Source of the DNA: Parapristionchus giblindavisi
Lineage: Eukaryota; Nematoda; Chromadorea; Rhabditida; Diplogasteridae
Length of the DNA: 64,000 nucleotides
Direction of reading: 5' to 3'
NCBI GenBank assembly: GCA_943737045.1
Contig: CALSFV010000023.1
Location: 768,001 to 832,000, forward strand
The notes under the pieces: generated by a model
Told to the model about the DNA's origin: nothing
The model's database searches: none
Seen by the model: only the letters and a program-made list of their open reading frames with translations
Shown: piece after piece, positions 35,912 through 45,555 of the stretch
How the letters are laid out: each line of letters opens with the position of its first letter
Position numbering within the stretch: position 1 is the stretch's first letter
Position numbers and translations under genes: made by a program

Positions 35912-38900
35912 ATGCTCCTTCTACTTCTAGTATTCTATTCTCCATATCTTTCAACTTCCTATGAATACGAATGGATACCAACTCCAACATTTGAACCAAT
36001 TCTCCTCACAAGTTCCCAGATGACGTTGATGATGAATGAAAGCGATATGTTACATAAGATGAAATCACTTCATCTCAAGAATATTCAAGTGGATTTCACA
36101 ATCTTCGATCTCTTGGAATTAGCTGTCAGTCAACACTCACATTTTGTCAGAGAAGGAAATGAAATCTATGAGGTATCAAGTATTATTGTAACACCATATA
36201 CCATGATTTGCAGTGGCATATGACATCAAATATACAAATGTTGTCATAGCAATTGATGTAGTGAATTGAGACCAAATATTTATTATATCATAATTTCAGA
36301 CTTATACATTCTATAATCTCGATCCTTCTCGATGGTATGCACTACGCATCGTCTACTTCATTCAATTCAACAATAAAACAAGTCTACATAAGAGTCAACA
36401 AGTATGAACAAAATAACTGACTTCTTGACCCATTATTCTTAAGAGTCTTATTATGACTATCGAATCGCAAGATTAAAGATGGAGACCCACGAGTTTTTTC
36501 GTAATAAGACTGTTCGGATAGAATGATAGAGATTCATCACACGAATCGAAAGACATATCTGATATTGATTCCCGATATGTTTAAAGCATACTATGCGCAT
36601 TGAAAGTATAACTTTCAAGGCATGTAGAGAGTGCCCATCCGATTTGCATACTAGCTCTCTCATTTTCTCATTATCCCTTACGCCAATTGCCATATGAGGC
36701 CGTTTTCGTAAGAGTCTACTAAAATATTATAAATCTGGCACAGTCAAAAAATTAAATTTTGGGGATCGGGGTTCTTAAAGGGAGCCTGCCAAGCAATTCA
36801 AGTAGAGGTCATATAACTTATCTGATACCTTCGATATCATAAACATAAGCGAAAAAAATTATTAAAAAATTCTAAACGAATTATTCAGTGATCTGTAGCT
36901 CGTGATCTAGAGACTTCCTAGTTTTATCGGCTTCGGCCGTACATGATCTGTGCATATCGGAACGATTTATTGTAACCTTTGTTTCAAAAAAACATCTAAA
37001 AGTTTCAAGAAAATTTTTTTTAAACTTTACATTGCCTAGTTAGCATAAGATTAAATGATATTTGTTATGTCCTTAGGCACAACACGTAGTAGAGTAGAGA
37101 CTTTATTAGAGAGAGAAGTAATACCAACGTAGTTATGGGAAGAACTAGATAAGAATGACTATGGATGGTCAGGGATGACAATCCATAGAGATGGGAATAG
37201 GCTAGCGGTGATCTACCTCGCACGCTAGACAACAATAGAATGTGAGGGAATACAAATAGGTACCAAAGGGTAGTACGCTAGGTCAGACTTTGGAGCGTAC
37301 ATAATACCTCCGCCATAAGATATGAACTAGGGCATATCTGACAAACAATAAATATGTACAATCATATAGTACAAGATCAATAATGTGATGGAATGACATT
37401 AGGATTAAGGATCAATAATAGATGAATCAATAATAGAGGAATACGAATCAATGGTAAGATTGACCAATATTAGAGGCAATATTCATACGAGGTGGTGGGC
37501 GTCTATTACGGGCTGGCCTTGTAGAACCGGATTTAACCACGGTAGGCTCAGGATTAGGCTTCTTGTTGTTCTCCACATTATTAGTGGGCACGACGACGGC
37601 AGCAGCATCAACATCAATGACGACAGCATCAGCAGTAGACGGCGCGACGTTGCACTTGGCGGGCTCGACCTGGATGTTGCGCTTGACGACGTTGTCGGCG
37701 GGAACATTGAAGCTCTCCAGTAATACACTCAGAGGATCACAATCCTCAGTCCATCTTCTCTTCAATTGATTCGTATGGGTAGTTACCAAACTACCATCCA
37801 ATCTCTGGACTTCATACATCACATTTCCTTTCTTTCTGAGCACTACGGCTTCAGACCACTTCTCGTGATTCGGACCACCCCGATCACGATAATACACAGT
37901 GTCTCCTTCGGTGAACTCTCGTGTCACCTTCTCATTCACTACTCTCTCCTCTCCCTCCCTGGGAGACATGAGAGTGAGACGAAATCGCATCTTCCTTCCG
38001 AGGAAGATCTCCGCTGGAGTACACATCTTCAGTTGATTGTTAGGAGTGCATCTGTACATCATCAAGAACTTCTGCACATTCTCATCCTCAGGACCTTCTC
38101 CTCTCATCTTCAACAGTGATCGCTTGAACGTATCCACGAAGCGTTCAGCCTGTCCATTACTCTGTGGATGATATGGCGGCGAGAACATGTGCTTGATTCC
38201 ATACTCCACACAGAATGCTCTCATCTTCTCAGATTTGAACTGAGTTCCGTTATCAGAAACAATTGTTTCCGGACTACCGTATCTTGATACGAAGTCTCTC
38301 AATGCTTTGACCGTTGCATCAGCCGTAATCCTCTCCATTGTTACGACCTCTGGCCATCTACCATGAACATCTACGATGATCAAGTAGTACCGACCATTCA
38401 TTGGACCTGCGAAATCCATATGGACTCGCTCCATTGGTCTACTCGTCTCTGGCCACTTGATTGGCTCAGCCTTGGACGGATTCTTGGCAGCAAAAATGTT
38501 ATGTCCTTAGGCACAACACGTAGTAGAGTAGAGACTTTATTAGAGAGAGAAGTAATACCAACGTAGTTATGGGAAGAACTAGATAAGAATGACTATGGAT
38601 GGTCAGGGATGACAATCCATAGAGATGGGAATAGGCTAGCGGTGATCTACCTCGCACGCTAGACAACAATAGAATGTGAGGGAATACAAATAGGTACCAA
38701 AGGGTAGTACGCTAGGTCAGACTTTGGAGCGTACATAATAATATTGAAGAGAAATTTTTGAATGGCAGTCTCCCTTTAAGGGTGTAGATGACGATGGTCG
38801 TGTTCATTTTTCACCAAAACCCACCGTTGAGGCCAGACGACGTCGCGTTGAAATCGCGTTTTCAGTTTTTTCTTCTCAACCGATTGCACTAAAATTTGCA

Positions 38901-41597
38901 TACGATGCCACCAGGGGCAGAATTTGATGACGATCACGCCTGTCTAATTCATTTTTCATGAAAAGGTATTAGAAATTTTAAAAATTTGAATTTCTCTCAT
39001 AGAGAATTGCATTTTTAGCGAGATACATAGATCGGACCGTAATGGCTTCAGGATTTCATGGAAAATTTTTTAGCCAATTTGTGGTAGGTACTTTCGAGAA
39101 AATCAACTTTTAGTGTAATCATTTTGCCGTTGGAGTGGAGGCAAGAGGCGAGAGAGTGAGGTGGTACGAGAGAGCAGAGAGGCAGGTGAGGCGACCGACA
39201 TAGGAAGGAAGGGAAGAGGACGAGAGAGTGTCTCTCTGCTCTCTCGTACCACCTCACTCTCTCGCCTCTTGCCTCCACTCCAACGGCAAAATGACTACAC
39301 TAAAAGTTGATTTTCTCGAAAGTACCTACCACAAATTGGCTAAAAAAATTTCCATGAAATCCTGAAGCCATTACGGTCCGATCTATGTATCTCGCTAAAA
39401 ATGCAGTTGCCTTTGAGAGAAATTCAAATTTTTAAAATTTCTAATACCTTTTCATGAAAAATGAATTAGACAGGCGTGATCGTCATCAAATTCTGCCCCT
39501 GGTGGGATCGAATGCAAATTTTAGTGCAATCAGTTGAGGAGAAAAAACTGAAAATGCGATTTCAACGCGACGTCGTCTGGCCTCAACGGTGGGTTTAGGT
39601 GAAAAATGAACACGACCATCGTCATCTACACCCTTAAGAACCCCGATCCCCAAAATTTAATTTTTTTACTGTGCCGGCACTTGGTCGTTTCTTACACAAA
39701 CGGCCTCATATAAGATAAACATTAGCCAGCATGCTTATCGTGGCGGGAGTCAGTCATGCCAACTCATGGGTCCCCTTCTTTAACTAATCTTTATTTCATC
39801 AGATACATCAATACGTTTTAGGATATTGTATTCCGGACTAAAAGTGATGATAATAATCCATCGGTCACTTCAAAGGATTTGATGATATTCGATATCAAAG
39901 AAGTTCAAGCCACGGTTCATAGAATATCTGCAATTGTTGAGAGGAAAATATATACGAATAAGAAGAAAGTATGAATATATTTGTTGATGGTTTCAATCTA
40001 TTCTAGATGTATTCTAGAATCCGATATCGGTGACCTTGCAACCATATGCTGAATGTGATGTTGGAGTACTCTCAGATGCATATTTTGAACTGGTAACGAA
40101 TTATTAGATTTTCTAACAAAGCTGCTTTAAATTTATCGATCAGTTAAACGACGTAAAAAGACCGAAGTCGGTTCGTTGTTATCGTAAATTGCGGGTAAGA
40201 GTGTTAGGTTGACCTAGGCGGATGAGGGTATTGAGGGGATTGAATGATTATGAAGATGTGAGAGTAAAAATAAATGAAGGATTACCTCTGGATATAAATC
40301 CCTTCTCTATCACTCCTCTTATATGACCGTTTGCGTAAGACTCATATGTCAAATCTGGCACAGTCAAAAAAATAAAAAATAAGGGGACCGGGGGTCTCAA
40401 GGGCGCTGATGATGATGGTCATGTTCATTTTGCACCTAGATCCACCGTTGAGGCCAGAGGACGTCGCGTTGAAATCGCGTTTTTAGTCTTTTCTCGTCAT
40501 CCGATCATGCGAAAATTTGTGGATTATGCCCCCAAGGGCAGAATTTGATGGCGAACACGCCTGTTCAATTCATTTTTCATTAAAAAGTTAAATAAATTTT
40601 CAAAAATGGAATTTCTTTCAAACTCTAAAGATATTCTAGCGAGATACATAGATCGGACCGCAATGGTTTCAGGACCCCATAGAAAAAATTTCAGCCCATT
40701 TGCGCTCCTTATTTTCGAGAAAATCAACTTTTAGTATAGTCATTTTCCCGTTGATGCGTAGGCAAGAGGCGAGAGAGCGTGATGGTGAGAGAGAGAGCAG
40801 AGAGGCAGGTGAGGTGACCATAATGGGAAGGAAGGGGAGTGGACGGGATGCCCTTCCCTTTTACCTTCTCTGCTCTCTCTCTCTCAATACCATGCTCTCT
40901 CGTCTATTATATCCTCTTCAACGGGAAAATGACTACACTAAAAGTCGATTTTCTCGAAAATAAGGAGCAAAAATTGGCTGAAATTTTTTCTATGGGACCC
41001 TGAAACCATTGCGGTCCGATCTATCTATCTCGCAAGAATATCTTTTGAATTGAAAGAAAATCCATTTTTGAAAATTTATGAAACTTTTCCATGAAAAATG
41101 AATTGAACAGGCGTTTTCGCCATCATATTCTGCCCTTGTGGGCATAATCCACAAATTTTCGCATCATCGGGTGACGATAAAAGACTAAAAAACGCGATTT
41201 CAACGCGACGTCGTCTGGCCTCAACGGTGGATCTAGGTGCTAAATGAACATGACCATCGTCATCAGCACCCTTGAGACCCCCGATTTCCAAATTTTGATT
41301 TTTTGACAGTGCCGGCACTTAGTCGAGTCTTACGCAAACGGCCTCATATATTCCATCTATGTCTTCTATTGTATTTATCAATGATCTATTTCCGTATCAA
41401 ACCTATCTATGCAACCTTACCTTCTTGTTCAAACAATGTATCATATTATGATATTTCAGGTCAATAGGACGAATTTCGATATCAAATTGACCAGGAAGTG
41501 TCATCGAGCTTGTGTCAATGCGGGAATCACTATCATGATAGGCAAAGCCAAGGAATATTTCAATACAAAACGATGGTGTATGATATCTGATGATTAG
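35912..41597 (+). CDS. Secreted protein of unknown function
   Basis: Six phase-0 exons, 35912-36172, 36300-36401, 39822-39968, 40018-40092, 40144-40194 and 41460-41597, give 257 aa. A signal peptide is clear (MLLLLLVFYSPYLSTS). There is no TM segment after it and no GPI-like tail, so the product is probably secreted. The strand-like stretch TYTFYNLDPSRWYALRIVYF resembles the F/G region of a fibronectin type III fold, a weak hint only. It has an N-glycosylation sequon (NKT), and the cysteines sit mainly in the last third (ECDVG, RCYRK, KCHRACVN, RWCM). I do not recognise a family. Introns 2 and 5 are enlarged by foldback elements of one family, and intron 2 is nested three deep. The reading frame is undamaged across all exons. 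Confidence 0.65.
37063..37306 (-). repeat. 3' LTR of the mini retrotransposon
   Basis: On the + strand it starts TGTTATGTCC and ends GAGCGTACATAATA. It matches the LTR at 38497-38740. The preceding bases ATATT are the target duplication. Confidence 0.9.
37448..38496 (-). pseudogene. Retrotransposon integrase, N-terminal part missing
   Basis: An uninterrupted frame runs from the 5' LTR edge into the internal region and stops at 37448, about 349 residues. All three catalytic carboxylates of the DDE core are present: D in HMDFAGP, D in VSDNGTQF and E in HPQSNGQAERF. A GPY/F-like module follows (YRDRGGPNHEKWSEAVVL). The zinc-binding HHCC domain and everything upstream is missing, and no separate gag-pol frame exists. 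The frame has no stops, so loss of function rests on deletion alone. Confidence 0.8.
38497..38740 (-). repeat. 5' LTR of the mini retrotransposon
   Basis: Same sequence as 37063-37306, followed by the target duplication ATATT. The integrase frame starts immediately inside it, so no primer-binding site and leader of normal length remain. Confidence 0.9.
40325..41345. mobile_element. GAGGCCGTTTG foldback element, copy 3
   Basis: Ends GACCGTTTGCGTAAGACTC / GAGTCTTACGCAAACGGCCTC are flanked by ATAT. The arms share GGCACAGTCAAAAAA and CGACGTCGTCTGGCCTCAAC with copy 2, and are uninterrupted. It lies in intron 5 of the secreted-protein gene. Its left tip has lost two bases relative to copies 1 and 2. 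Confidence 0.87.
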
Positions 41598-42030
41598 TAT
41601 ATTCCAATTGTATTTTGACTATTCGATTGTTAAAGGATCTTTGATGATCTTTACTAGATCATCTTAAAGGGTGCGTAACCTCTCTCAATTTTCTCTTCGA
41701 CGCGCAATACTCTCTCGTTGTTAGAGAACAGAGAAATAGCACGCGCAATGTAGAGACCATTGAGAGAGGTAAAGCTCCCTTTAATTGTATATTTGATGCT
41801 TCCAAACAATGATGACCCATTAAGAAACTTTTCCTCGCTTTATAATATTTCCTGCCTTTTTTCTCATTTTCAAACCCATTATATTCCTTTATCACACTTA
41901 TGGATTGTCATGATATTTCAAAAGATATTTAATACCATATCGTCTGACTGATAGTATTCCAATTCTTTTTTCCTTCTAAGTCGTGCATAATCTATTTACT
42001 TTCATCATCGATCCATCAATTTGTATCTAA

Positions 42031-42286
42031 CAAGGGAACTTTCCCAACCTGTCCTGGCCATATGAGATGGCAATAGCATGAATAGAATCAGTTTTCGTGA
42101 TTTAGTAGATAAGACAGATAAGATTTGAATTTTCGAATCAACTTGTCGATTTTCAATATCGATTTTCTCGAAGCTCAGCTCGATTGGGCAACGTATGAAA
42201 GCGGATTCGTAATCAGCATCGACAACTGATTATATTCATGCTATTGCCATCTCATATGGCCAGTACAAGTTGGGAACGTTCCCTTG
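42031..42286. repeat. CAAGGG...CCCTTG TIR element flanked by TAA
   Basis: Inverted ends CAAGGGAACTTTCCCAAC / GTTGGGAACGTTCCCTTG flank the inverted words CATATGAGATGGCAATAGCA and complement. TAA lies on both sides. A 3-bp TWA-type duplication with short TIRs points to a PIF/Harbinger relative. Confidence 0.8.
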
Positions 42287-42390
42287 TAACATTTATTTCA
42301 ATGTAACTTATTTACAGTTCATAATGATCCAATTGTTTTAATATATTATACTACTTATACGTAATCATCAAATCCTCTACGACATCTGTG

Positions 42391-42603
42391 CCTTAAAGAT
42401 GGAGAACCGCGAATGTTCGTATAAATACATCTCGCTGTGTCAAGTGATATGCGAGAACGCATCTATCCCATGACGCAGTGGTAACGTTCGGGCTCATTAC
42501 CCTTTGTTGCGAGTTTGAAACCTATTGCCAAATTTTCTTAATTTTCATAAACTGCGCCTTTCCCTCTACGGGCCTGATGATTCGAGGGACTCTACCTTTA
42601 AAC
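42391..42603 (+). repeat. TIR element with tRNA-like internal promoter boxes, copy 2
   Basis: The start TTAAAGATGGAGAACCGCGA and the end ATTCGAGGGACTCTACCTTTAA are inverted repeats. Inside are TGACGCAGTGGTAACG (A-box-like) and GAGTTTGAAACC (B-box-like), followed by the shared TATTGCCAAATTTTCTTAATT. It is in the same family as 24620-24965 and 43632-44066. Confidence 0.6.
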
Positions 42604-43260
42604 CGAAATCTCTGAATTATTTCTTGTCCTATTAGAATTGATTTTTTGTTGTATGTAGAGCGCAATCGAACTTGAGTTCATTTGGTAGATCATAGATATC
42701 AAGTAGAGGGATCAATAAATACGTTGTTTGACCGAATTATGGCAAAAGATAGGAATGAACCTCTATTCAGAAACTTTTCTACATATATTATCAGAATAGT
42801 AAGAGAAAACATTAAAAATAATTACATAAAATCTGAAAGTCATTGCTGTCGCTGATTTCTTGGCTCCTACCATATTTTCCCTATACATATCGAGGAAAAA
42901 TACTCATGTTCAAAAGTCTCACTGAGACATAAAAGACTTCCCTTGTGAAACAGTGACTGGTCTATGGTAAAACGTTCATTGTGTATTTTCCTCTGTTTAT
43001 CCAATTCTCTGACAACTATGATCTATCGTCTATGAATCATTCGTTCACTCTGTATCTCTGTTAAAACTCTCACTTTCATCTATTCAATTTCTATTCTAAA
43101 CATTCTTTCCTTTCATTATTAGATGTTCTCTTCATTCTCTTCACTATTTCTTCATATATGACTCATTCAATCAATATCTTCATCTATCAGAGGTGTTCTC
43201 ATCATATAAGCTTCGTCCCTCTATCATTTCTCCAATACAAATAGTAGGCGCCGAATCGAA

Positions 43261-45555
43261 ATGTTCCCTAATCACGTGAGTGATAGTTCATCCTTTCAAC
43301 TATTATATTATTGATTGAAGTTGTACTTTTATCAATTCATCTTTTGATTTTAATAAATGTTTAAGAAAGAGTAAACAGAAAATAACAAGTACACATGCTA
43401 AGACTGTTCATTTGTTTCAATCTTAATCGAAAACAGAGGTGTTCAACTTTTTTCATGTGTATTTTCTTTTCAGAATCAACCTCAAATCGGAGGTGGAGCA
43501 GCTCCCAATATGGTGAGTTATTTAATATAAATTTAGAATATTTACATTGAATATTGATATCTTTCAGATGTATCCCGATGGATATGTTCATATTCCATAT
43601 AATGATCAGGTATCAGTAGGATATCAATTTTACCTTTAAAGATAAGAGACCCGCGAATGTTTATGTAAATCCATAACATTTAGCCTATGCAATGAATACG
43701 AGATATGCAAGAAATTACCATGACCATTCATAAATCGCTTTTGCGAAATGGTAAAAGTGTGTCCTAGTAAGCACCTCGAAGGTTCGAAACCTACGGCCTA
43801 ACTTTCTTATTTTCAAAAATTCGCGCCTTTACCTGCACTGCACTCACAGAAAAATCCCTAACCTATAAGGGAATGATTCACTTACCCATGAGGAAAGAAT
43901 TCCGTAGTGAGACGCTACTAGGCATTTTTTCTCTGTGTGGCAAGCATGATTCATCCACGATTCACACAATCCATAAGCTGAATTAGCATAAAATAATCTA
44001 TACATAGTATGCATCTTTCTGGCTCCACACTTTGTTCACTAAAATATTCGTGAGACTCCACCTGTAAGCATATCTATCGAGTATAATGGAATATGTAAAT
44101 AATTAATAGATTGGTCACGAACTTCTACCGGCTATTGGAAGTGGAGTACAACCAAATCCAGTATGTTTCGCGTTCTCTTTTCATTGAATTAAATGGGATC
44201 CATGTACAAAACTCAATCGGGCTGTACTGTAATATAATATTTTGTCCACATATATGCTTAGCTTCTTTGCTTGTTTTAGTAGAAATTACATTTTTGTTTA
44301 TAATGCGGTGTTACATTTTCCTTACGTGCGCACGCCGTAACCCCATCCGCCGCGTCTCAGTCGTTACGGCGGGGGTTACGGAGTACTTATGTAAATGTAA
44401 CACCGCATAAGAAATAATAAAAGAGCGAGATTTTAGATTGGTGATGGATCAATTCCCCATCATTATAATGGATCAAATCAGATTGGAGAAGGAGTACAAC
44501 CAAATGTGGTGAGTATGTGTGTGATCCCGTAATTGCAGCCATGAGAATTATTTCTGAAATATTCGTTCGAGATTTTAAATTTCGTTTATTTTCTGTTAAA
44601 TGTATCGCATAAAGTAATGTAAATAATAAATAAATAAATAAATAAATAAATAACAGGACTAATTGTCAAATATTTCAAATTTGAGATCTATCCAAGCGAC
44701 TACGTCCACATTCCCAACCATGATAGCCAGGTTAGAGTTGATCTCTTTTGAAGTATTTCTTGAAACTTGTCTTACCATGAATCATAACTCAAAAGTTTAA
44801 AAAAATTCAGATAGGCCATGGATCGGCCCCAGGACAATTTGATCCTCCTCATTATTATCCTCATCCATCTCATTCAATTGGACAAGGAGTTAGTGGAGTC
44901 TTTTATTATATACGATACTCATAATCAATCAATACAAATTCATCTCTATAGTTCTTGGGCAGCTTTAATCCAAAATCGAACAAATTCACTCTCATTGGCG
45001 GTAAATCACAGTGTTCTGGTGCAAGCCATTTTTCATTGAAAGCCAGTAAAGCGAGATAGCATTAATTTTAAGAGAGTATAAATGTTGAGCGGTCGTTCTG
45101 GATTCCTAAATGGACAAAATACTGTGAAATGGTTCAATATTTTGATATTCAAAGATTGATATTCTTTTTTTCCCCTGAAATTTCAGATCATGGTGCACGA
45201 GATAATTTATTAATAATTATTTTCATTGGCAAATGATTGATATGGTTTCAGAATCATCCTCAGTTTCCTCCCATGGTCGGAGAAGGTGCAGCACCAACGG
45301 GATCTCCACCATCACACAATGGGGTATGATACAGTCATCCATATTGATTTAAAGATTTACTCTTTAAGGAACCAGTTCTTCACTATTCCAGTCAACAATT
45401 CTGAGGAATTACACATTAATGTTATATTTTATTGTCGATAAACGAGTACTCCATCAATATATTGACTGATGTTTGTTCCTGAAATAAACGTATCCAGAAA
45501 AATATTTGATGAATAATATTTTTCACAGGTGTATGGAAAAAAGGGAAAAGGATGA
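43261..45555 (+). CDS. Modular repeat-exon gene, Gly/Pro/His-rich protein
   Basis: Nine tiny exons, all phase 0: 43261-43275, 43474-43512, 43568-43609, 44110-44160, 44437-44508, 44686-44730, 44811-44888, 45252-45323 and 45529-45555. They give 146 aa. The sequence is low in complexity and internally duplicated. The block QIGGGAAPNM, MYPDGYVHIPYNDQ, IGHELLPAIGSGVQPNP returns as QIGEGVQPNV, IYPSDYVHIPNHDSQ, IGHGSAPGQF...SIGQG. It ends GKKGKG. No signal peptide is seen at MFPNH, so a 5' exon may be missing and the start is uncertain. I do not recognise the family; the composition suggests an intrinsically disordered, possibly extracellular structural protein. Introns 3 and 4 carry MITEs. Confidence 0.55.
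43632..44066 (+). repeat. TIR element with tRNA-like boxes, copy 3, with a nested MITE
   Basis: Left end TTTAAAGATAAGAGACCCGC and right end AATATTCGTGAGACTCCACC are inverted repeats. Internal GCGAAATGGTAAAAG and GGTTCGAAACC resemble A and B boxes. It is interrupted by a CACTCACAG-family MITE at 43841-43939. It lies in intron 3 of the repeat-exon gene. Confidence 0.55.
43841..43939. repeat. CACTCACAG-family MITE nested in the previous element
   Basis: It begins CACTCACAGAAAAATCCC and ends ATTTTTTCTCTGTGTG, with AAGGGAAT and GGAATTC-like interior words as in the copy at 55358. Confidence 0.6.
44303..44408. repeat. Diverged hairpin MITE
   Basis: Ends ATGCGGTGTTACAT / ATGTAACACCGCAT are inverted. 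The core CACGCCGTAACCCCATCCGC...GTTACGGCGGGGGTTACGG belongs to the hairpin family at 3051. It lies in intron 4 of the repeat-exon gene. Confidence 0.75.

Larger units (their letters stand above)
37063..38740 (-). mobile_element. Mini LTR retrotransposon (Ty3/Gypsy-like) keeping only integrase
   Basis: Two 244-bp LTRs (37063-37306 and 38497-38740) look virtually identical. They are flanked by the 5-bp repeat ATATT, which lies just outside each LTR. The internal part is only 1190 bp and holds the C-terminal two-thirds of an integrase on the - strand. gag, protease, reverse transcriptase and RNase H are absent. A purine stretch, GGCGGAGG on the - strand, abuts the 3' LTR and fits a polypurine tract. 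Identical LTRs mean recent insertion, so it was probably mobilised in trans by a full-length relative. Confidence 0.9.
36779..38775. mobile_element. TTAA-flanked (piggyBac-type) MITE inserted in the foldback arm
   Basis: Ends AGGGAGCCTGCCA / TGGCAGTCTCCCT are flanked by TTAA at 36775-36778 and 38776-38779. The opposite foldback arm reads straight through this point (CCCTTAAGAACC, near 39,630), which is the pre-insertion sequence. Removing the LTR element inside leaves about 320 bp without coding potential. Confidence 0.82.
36696..39707. mobile_element. GAGGCCGTTTG foldback element, copy 2, with nested insertions
   Basis: Ends GAGGCCGTTTTCGTAAGAGTC / ACACAAACGGCCTC are flanked by ATAT on both sides, and the arms pair around about 39,215. 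The left arm is interrupted at 36779-38775 by a TTAA-flanked element. Without it, the foldback would be about 1.0 kb, like its siblings. It sits in intron 2 of the secreted-protein gene. Confidence 0.87.
41598..43260. other. Intergenic with two transposon relics
   Basis: No exon was recognised. It holds the elements at 42031-42286 and 42391-42603. Upstream exons of the repeat-exon gene that follows could lie here unrecognised. Confidence 0.4.

Noticed and set aside
37451..38119. Plus-strand frames opposite the integrase
   Set aside because: Antisense shadows of the retrotransposon integrase frame.
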